A DNA stretch of 64,000 nt from assembly GCA_030686995.1 (NCBI GenBank), contig CM060709.1, positions 14,158,872 to 14,222,871 of the forward strand. Reading direction: 5' to 3'. The notes beneath the pieces are model-generated. The model had not been told where the DNA came from. It saw only the letters and a list, made by a program, of their open reading frames with translations, and searched no databases. This DNA comes from Artemisia argyi. Lineage: Eukaryota; Streptophyta; Magnoliopsida; Asterales; Asteraceae. A program made the translations under genes and the position numbers. Positions 53,904-64,000 of the stretch are shown piece by piece; positions within the stretch are counted from its first letter, which is position 1; the number at the start of each line of letters is the position of its first letter.

Positions 53904-56232
53904 CTGAAACTCGTAATGCCCGTAACGGGTTCTGAAAGCCGTTCTCGGAGGTAACGTCTTCGCGAACTCGAAGCTGATGATATCCCGATCTCAAATCGAT
54001 CTTCAAATACACACTCGATCCTTGAAGTTGATCGAACAAATCGTCGATCCTCGGTAACGGGTATCTATTCTTCACCGTTAACTTGTTCAACTCTCGATAA
54101 TCAATACACATTCGGAACGATCCATCCTTCTTCTTCACAAATAAGACCGGGGCTCCCCAAGGTGAAGAACTTGGTCTTATGAATCCCTTCTCGGCTAACT
54201 CCGCTAATTGTTTCGACAACTCTTCCAGTTCAGTAGGTGCAAGACGATAAGATGCTCGTGCTACAGGTGCAGCACCAGGTATCAACTCAATCTGAAATTC
54301 CACTTGTCTAGTAGGCGGAATTCCGGGCAAATCATCGGGAAACACATCCGCAAAATCCCGAACTATAGGTACATCTCCAATGCACCTTTCCTTCTTCTCC
54401 TTCTCTCCTTTCTCAGAAATTTGGGCTAAGAAAAGGTAATTTCCTTTCTCCATTAGCTTCGGCAACTTAGTGCAAGATATGACCGCTAATCTGGATGGGC
54501 CTCTCAAATCCTTTCTATCTCCTGGTATGTTCAGAATCTCCTTGCCGTAAGGTACCCGCACGATCTTCTCATCGCAGATTATATGGGCACGATACTTTGA
54601 CAACCAATCCATACCGATAATGACATCAAAACTTCCTAATGTGACGGGTAGAAGATCTATGTTGAAAGGACGGTTCAGAAAGTTTAACGTGCATCCACGA
54701 ATGATAGTCTTAATCCTTTCTATGTTTCCATTAGCTAACTCTACATCATAACCAATTCCTAAGGCCATCGGGGGTTTCTCAAGCAAGGGTGCAAACTTAG
54801 TGGACACAAAACTCTTATCGGCACCAGTATCAAATAGTATGGAAGCATAACGATTATTGAGAAGGAACGTACCAGTAACAACGTTCGGATCTTCTCCTCT
54901 CTCGTTCCCGAGTGCATACACTCTTCCATGAGCAACTCCAGCTTCCACACGTTGGTCCCCATTATCTTGTCTTCCACGGTTTCCTCCAGCTCCACGGTTT
55001 CCATTATTGTACCCATTACCACCCGATCCTTGATTTCCTCGGTTCCATGATTCCCTACATTCATTTCGATAATGTCCTTTCTTTCCACATCCATAGCAAG
55101 TAACATTTGCTTTGCTCATAGTTTCAGGAGTAGCTTGAACCATAGCAAGTGGTCGAGCTCTACAATCCTTAGCTATGTGTCCCATCTTAGAGCAATTCTT
55201 GCACATTACCGTACATCGACCAGAATGATGCTTGTAACATCGGTTACATTTGGGCGCATCTCCATTGTAATTCTTCTTGTCTCCATCTCCCATGGCATAA
55301 GCTCTAGCAGTTGTTTGTCTCTTGTTTCGACGATCATTACCCTTAGAGTGATCATCCCTCTTTCTCTTTCCATTCTTATCCTTCTCAGCTTCTTCCAATT
55401 CCAAAGAGTCCATCAATTGTTGAGCGATAGTGATAGCCTCATGTATGTTTGCAGGCTTAGCGGATATCACATCGTTCCTGGTAGCTACCGGCAATCCATC
55501 GGTATACCTCTCAATCTTTTGGGTCTCAGTCCTAACCATATCGGGGCAAAGTAAGGCTAACTCTCGATAACGGCGATTGTAAGTTGCCATATCGGTACCT
55601 TTCACTTTGTGATTCCAGAACTCAATTTCTAACTTCTTAATCTCATTTCTTGGGCAGTAAGTCTGAATCAACAAAGACTTAAATTGCTCCCAAGTCATGG
55701 CATAAGCCACATCACTCCCAACCGAGTTACGGTAATTGTTCCACCAAGTCAAGGCTTCATCCTTGAAAGTAAAAGAAGCAAACTTTACCTTCGCATTCTC
55801 CGCACAACCACTGACATTAAACACTGACTCAGTCTTCTCAATCCACCTAACCAAGTAAACCACTCCTTCAGTTCCACCAAACTCAATCGGTCCACAAATC
55901 TTAAACTCCTTGTAGTGACATCCATTAGCACGAACAGGTGGAAAAGTTCCAGCAGAATTGTTGGAATGATTTGACTCAGCTAGTAGCTCAGCAACTCGTT
56001 GCTCCACAAGTTGATTGATCATTGCTTGATCCACAGTAGGTGCATTAAGTGGAACATGATCATTGTCTCCCTGAACATCAACATTTTGATTCCTGTTGTT
56101 GCGGTTAGTAGTGTCCAGGTTATCAGGAGTAGGGGTTTCAACATTTCGAGTAGGACGGCGTCCTCGACGACCAGGGGTAGTCGTTGCAGGTCCAATTCTG
56201 GTAGCTCTAACAGGGTTTCTTCGTGCAGCCAT
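53881..56232 (-). pseudogene. Element E gag, protease and start of RT (783-aa frame)
   Basis: It begins [15 protein letters not shown]. It has a Gag core ([19 protein letters not shown] ... [18 protein letters not shown]), an unusual [12 protein letters not shown] motif, two zinc knuckles ([14 protein letters not shown] and [14 protein letters not shown], near 55,160-55,230 and 55,060-55,100), aspartic protease ([12 protein letters not shown] near 54,805-54,840; [11 protein letters not shown]) and the RT N-terminus ([20 protein letters not shown]). The frame leaves the family sequence near 53,955-53,975, just after YHQLRVRED, so a frameshift there separates it from the rest of RT. Gag and protease themselves look intact. 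Confidence 0.9.
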
Positions 56233-56574
56233 TAATATAATACCAACACAATATCAACCACGCAAATAGGAACACAATTCTCCATGTACGCCAAAAACCG
56301 TAGAATATCATGCGAAATCACCATCTTCCATACAAGTAGCGATCGATACTTCGTTCGAAAATACCAAAAGACATAATAAATACTAATCATTTCATACGAG
56401 ACGAACATACAATCCAAATAACATGGCTTAAGGGATAGAATAACCCGCTCTCCTAACCAAGTACTCCCTGGCTTAGGAAGCAACACAACAACAACACCAA
56501 TCCAAATCGATCTAGCCAGGATGCTGGCGTAGACTCCTCAACTCTGATCCCAAACCATCCAAATTCCTCAATAA

Positions 56575-57201
56575 CTACCCCAGCTCAATACTATGTGTAT
56601 CTCTGTCCCTCTTGAGGTCCACAACCTCCTTTTCTAACTTTGTGTTCCTCTGCCATAGCTTGCGATCTCCCTCGCAAGCCGTGAGGAAACCTCTCTGCAG
56701 ACTCTCTATCTGCTCATGTATCTCCATCATGCCTCTCCTAATCGTTGTCGTTCTGCCCATGACAGTAGTCAAATCAACTCTCAACTCAGCAAAAAACTCA
56801 GCAATAAACTCAGCAATAAACTCCTCAAGTCGGTCAGACATTCGCGAAATCCTCTCGCCCTGTGCAGTAATCCGAGTACACATCCTACCAATTTCACCCA
56901 AATCTGCATGCTCAGCAGAAACCTCAGAAGGTGCATCCAACTCAACGGGACTACCAGGTGGCAACTCAAACAAAAATAGATGATCAGGTGAAACCCGCTC
57001 TAATGGATGTATCGGGGAATCGGGCTTCGCAGAATGAGCAGAATGTGCTAGCGACCAATCATCATCAGGCATCTCCTCCTTCTGAGGATCATCCTCTTCC
57101 TCATCCTGAGGGTCATCATTTTCTACCTCATCTTGAGGGTTATCATTCTGCTCACCCTCGTACTCCTCCTCATACTCCTCGTCGGAGGGGTACTCCATCA
57201 A
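56575..57201 (-). CDS. 208-aa acidic coiled-coil ORF upstream of E gag
   Basis: It lies in the leader between PBS and gag, in the same frame as gag but separated from it by a stop and about 340 bases. It starts MMEYPSDEEYEEEYEGEQ with a very acidic, Asp/Glu/Pro-rich N-terminus (about residues 1-50). The C-terminal half has heptad-like helices (LEEFIAEFIAEFFAELRVDL; LEKEVVDLKRDRD). I know similar acidic, Pro-rich segments before Gag in Asteraceae elements, so it may be an upstream extra ORF or a detached Gag N-terminus. No enzyme motif is seen. Confidence 0.5.
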   Translation of the reverse strand: MMEYPSDEEYEEEYEGEQNDNPQDEVENDDPQDEEEDDPQKEEMPDDDWSLAHSAHSAKPDSPIHPLERVSPDHLFLFELPPGSPVELDAPSEVSAEHADLGEIGRMCTRITAQGERISRMSDRLEEFIAEFIAEFFAELRVDLTTVMGRTTTIRRGMMEIHEQIESLQRGFLTACEGDRKLWQRNTKLEKEVVDLKRDRDTHSIELG

Positions 57202-57772
57202 TCGTCATCTCTGAGCAGGTGAACCACGAGGCGATAAAATCGGTGACTTAGAGCTACAATGAGACGATAAAGTAGTGGCCGAACGCATGACCAACACGTA
57301 TGGGTCATCAGGGGCCATAGTGATTTACGAGGGGCGACGCGTACTAGCAATAACAATTCTTAATAACAACACGTGCAAAGGAGGCTATGATTTGTGACAA
57401 CGGCGTAGGGTAGGTGTAAGTGTTTCAAAACAGCTAAACCGCGAACTCAAAATACCATATCCAATAATCATCATATAATTCCAAATCGTATATAATCAAG
57501 AAAGATTTAAAATACCGCATTACTAAAACCATTCGTAAAGCAATTTAGCCATATAATTCCTCAAAACGCCATCATATCACTAAATCATAAACCTCAAAAC
57601 CTCAAATCATCTCAAGAAATCCCAAATCTATAATCATCTCAATAATCTCATAATACCTCAATAATAAACAATGATGCTTTGGTTTGGCGGGCTGGCGGGC
57701 AATGGTCGAGGATCGTTTTCTATAAAAATCGGTTATAGTTTAGGTGTCTATTTACCTAGTTCTCTATAACCT
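57202..57772. other. Element E leader between PBS and upstream ORF, no gene seen
   Basis: AT-rich sequence with several AATCATC/TCAAATCA phrases near 57,460-57,660. No ORF of note. Confidence 0.6.
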
Positions 57773-57786
57773 TGGCTCTGATACCA
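57773..57786 (-). other. Element E primer binding site (initiator tRNA-Met)
   Basis: The minus strand reads TGGTATCAGAGCCA three bases from the LTR end, the classic plant tRNA-Met PBS. Confidence 0.93.
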
Positions 57787-57789
57787 ATC

Positions 57790-61274
<3,485 letters not shown>

Positions 61275-61279
61275 CTTTC
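61275..61279. other. Target-site duplication of E, right (CTTTC)
   Basis: CTTTC follows the LTR end GTCACA and matches 48,023-48,027. Confidence 0.93.
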
Positions 61280-63999
61280 GGCCTCTTGCAATGTCCTGCT
61301 GACATAATGAATCGGTAATTGCCTTCCAACCCTTTCAGTTAAGAGAACGGCACTTATCGCTTGACGGGAAGCCGCTAAGTAAACATACAGGATTTCTTTT
61401 GGCTTAGGAGTGGTTAATAATGGGAGTTTTAAGATCAATTGCTTCAGTAGTTGGAATGCTTCTTCTGCCGCCTCCGTCCATTTGTATTCATCCTTATTCT
61501 CCTTTGTGATTTTTTCAGAGTCTCAAAGAATGGGAGAGATTTTTCTGCGGATCTGGCCAGAAAACGGTTCAAAGCTGCCAACTCTCCACTTAGGCTTTGC
61601 ATTTCCTTAAGAGTGGATCGAGATTTCATCTCAGCAATCGCCGTGGTTTTCCTCGGATTAGCTCTGATCCCTTCGGATGTTACTATATAGCCTAAGAACT
61701 TCCCTTCTTCTACGCCGAAGGAACATTTCTTCGGATTTAGCTTCATGTTTATTTGCCGGAGATTATAAAAGGTTTCAGAGATGTCCGTCAACATTTCTTT
61801 CTCACTTTTGCTTTTAACCACCATGTCATCTATGTAAGCCTCCAAATTTCTGCCTATTTGACTTTTGAAAGCCGAGTCTACTAACCGTTGGTAAGTTGCT
61901 CCAGCATTCTTGAGACCGAAGGGCATCTTGGTATAGCAGTATGTACCTTGCTCTGTGTAAAACGCTGTTTTCTCTTCATCTTCTTCGGCCATCTGAACCT
62001 GGTGGTATCCTTTGTAGGCGTCCAGGAAACATTTGTATCTGTAGCCTACTACTGACTTTATCTTCCAATCGATCTCCGATAATGGATAATAATCTTTTGG
62101 ACACGAGGAGTTGAGATTTTTGAAGTCGATGCACATCCTCCAACTTCCGTCACATTTCTTCACTAGAACAGGATTGGAGATCCACGTCGGGTATTTGACA
62201 GGTCTGACGATCCCTGCCCTCAGCCATTCCTCCACTTCCTTCATCACCACTTGATTTTTCTCTGCAGAGAGACTTCGTTTCTTTTGTGCTACCGGTGTGT
62301 CCGCCATGTTAACATTTAGCCGATGCTTTATCAACCATCTAGGGACTCCCGTCATATCCGACGGCTGCCATGCAAACACATCTTTGTTTTTCTGCAATAG
62401 TTCAATAAGGTTTTTGCGACCCTCTATTGAGAAGTTCTTTCCGATGGTTACCAACTGTTCTGGATAAGCAGGGTTAACCAAGACTTCTTCGGTTGTTGTT
62501 ATGTCCCCATCGTCTTTTATTTCATGAAGTTCCTCGGATCGAGATTCCTTGCTTATCTGCTTTTCCTCTAACCTCCGACACTCGGATATTATCGACGGAC
62601 GGGCCCTTAAAGTTTCTATTCCCTTGGGAGTGGGGAACTTGATCATTGAGTGAATGGTGGACGGTATGGCCCTTATTTCCTTCAATCCAGTTCTTCCCAA
62701 GATCACATTGTATGGCGATGGGGAGTTAACCACACAAAAACTCATCATTGTCCTCTGGTACATGCCATGGTCGCCAAAGCACACCTCTAACTCGATCTTC
62801 CCCAAAGGTTTGCTTGTCTCTCCGGAGAAACCCACGAGGGAAGTGGTGGTCTCTTTGAGTCTGTCCTTGATGTCATTGCTGAGGTTATTGAAACAGTGTT
62901 CGTACATAACATTTACTGCCGACCCTTCGTCTACGTATATCCGTCGAACAAGATACCCATTGATGTCCCCTTCGATGATGAGGGGCTCATCGGACAGATC
63001 TTCCGTCATGATCGGAGGGAAAGTAATTGGAGTTTTCATCCATACTTCTTCATGGTCATAGCTTCTTTGCTTCATTCCTCCGGAACATCTTATCATGTTG
63101 ATCACTTTGTTTTTCCCTCTGTCATAATTTCTTGCCGGCTCTCTATCTCTTCCGGTATCCCTCTGTTTCCATTCTTTCAACAAGTGGTCAAGTCTACCGG
63201 ACTCCAATGCTATCTCTAGTTGCTTTTTCAATTCTCGACAATGGTTGGTTAAGTGACCGGCCTCTTTATGGTACTCGCAAAACTTACCCATGTTTTCACG
63301 AGAGGGTTTGCCACCTGTGGGCCTAGGGGCCGGTAAGTTTAAATGACGCTCTGTGGCCAGGATTTCCCTAGGAGGTTTTGTGAGTGCGTTTAGACCGGGG
63401 CGCTGTGGTCCTTCCCAAAAGATTTCCATCGGCCTGCGATCCGGACGATAATACTCATTGCGGTTCAAGTCTCTTCTAGGAGCCACGTATGGGTGGTATG
63501 CATCTTTGTGTCGAGGTTCGTTCTTCCTTTCATTCCTGTATTTGTCGTCCTTGAAACCCCTCCTTCTGTTTGCCTCGAAACCTTCCCCTCTGGGTAGTTC
63601 CGTGCTTCGGTATGCGTCTTCCGCTCGGATGAAATCATCTACTCTTGCGAACATTTCTGTTACCGAGCGAGGTACTTTGTCTGAAAATTTCTTCGCCAAG
63701 GCTGGGCATTTATGAGCATTCATGAAAGCCGAAATACGCATGATTTCCGGTACGCCGCTGATGTAGCTGGCCTCATCAGTCCATCTTTCCTTGAAGTCCA
63801 CCAATGACTCATGTGCTCTTCTGACTATCTTGGTAATTTCCGTCGGATCCTTGGTACACTTCCTCCGAAGAGAAAATCGAGTCGAAAATTGTTCCCTCAG
63901 CTCCTCCCAGCTGTTGATGCTACTAGGCTCTAATCGTTCGAACCACCCTCCGGCTGCTCCATCCAAGGTCTGTTGAAACATAAGACACCAAGTTGGCAT
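61280..63999 (-). pseudogene. Element D2 gag, protease, RT and start of RNase H (runs off right edge)
   Basis: On the minus strand, Gag enters at the window edge (WFERLEPSSINSWEELREQF; FKERWTDEASYISGV) and has one knuckle-like motif CEYHKEAGHLTNHC near 63,244-63,285. Protease has DEGS in place of the usual DTG/DSG (VDEGSAVNVMY near 62,900-62,932), a form I recall from Tat elements of this family. RT is complete, with RMCIDFKNLNSSCPKD, MPFGLKNAGATYQR and YIDDMVVKS (61,812-61,836). A one-base loss in an A run (T run at 61,510-61,515 on the plus strand) shifts the frame. RNase H text (KEILYVYLAASRQAISAVLL) continues in the next frame up to the E insertion at 61,279. Confidence 0.9.
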
Positions 64000-64000
64000 A

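Noticed and set aside
61444..63999. Endogenous pararetrovirus or other virus
   Set aside because: Gag, protease, RT, dual RNase H and integrase order with LTRs identifies a Ty3/gypsy Tat element. No movement protein or coat protein is seen.

Overview
This is plant nuclear DNA, almost certainly from a member of the daisy family (Asteraceae). The evidence is the set of Ty3/gypsy lineages present and the 754-residue Cys-rich ORF at 2790-5054, a type I know from Asteraceae genomes (Tanacetum/Artemisia relatives). The window is dominated by nested LTR retrotransposons. Between them lies an 18-kb island of rearranged gene fragments and DNA transposons. I see no gene that is clearly an intact, functioning host gene.

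Left complex (1-22,043). The outermost element is D1, a Tat-lineage element on the minus strand, of which only the start of gag, the primer binding site (PBS) and the 5' LTR remain (21,282-22,043). Next to it are the right arm of a probable hAT-type MITE (21,043-21,281) and B2, an Athila-like element (14,630-21,042). Inside B2 sit a solo LTR, C (14,788-17,530), and apparently B1, a second copy of the same family (pol at 9,423-11,305, 3' LTR at 13,241-14,629). Inside the pol of B1 sits element A (1-9,422, minus strand): two LTRs of about 4.15 kb (the left one cut by the window edge), a tRNA-Asp-type PBS, a polypurine tract (PPT), one long ORF and no pol. Its LTRs are nearly identical, so it is young.

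Middle island (22,044-39,997). Three broken minus-strand copies of an ABCB (MDR/P-glycoprotein) transporter gene lie in repeated intergenic sequence. A broken plus-strand PP2C phosphatase fragment lies beside the third. The island also holds a MULE-like foldback element with a huge CCA/TGG inverted microsatellite and a Cassandra TRIM (5S-rRNA-like LTRs, perfect 5-bp target duplication), a second long-inverted-repeat element, a PIF/Harbinger-like element with two TATA-driven small genes, and a hAT MITE inside the second of these genes.

Right complex (39,811-64,000). Element D2, Tat lineage on the minus strand, has its 3' LTR at 41,245-41,754. Its junction with the flank is tandemly repeated four times (414-bp period). 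D2 then carries an antisense, intron-containing extra gene (42,183-44,761), a 46-bp minisatellite, the second half of pol (RNase H, a second RNase H, integrase), a complete 13.2-kb chromovirus E (48,028-61,274, target duplication CTTTC), and its own reverse transcriptase, protease and gag running off the right edge.

The most interesting structural point is that D1 and D2 share orientation, a near-identical 510-bp LTR (one difference seen) and the same flanking ACTAC at the same position of a repeated host sequence. They look like two copies of one insertion, separated by tandem duplication of the locus. Many pol frames are broken by CGA-to-TGA-type changes. Four breaks are single-base losses in homopolymer runs, which may be assembly errors.
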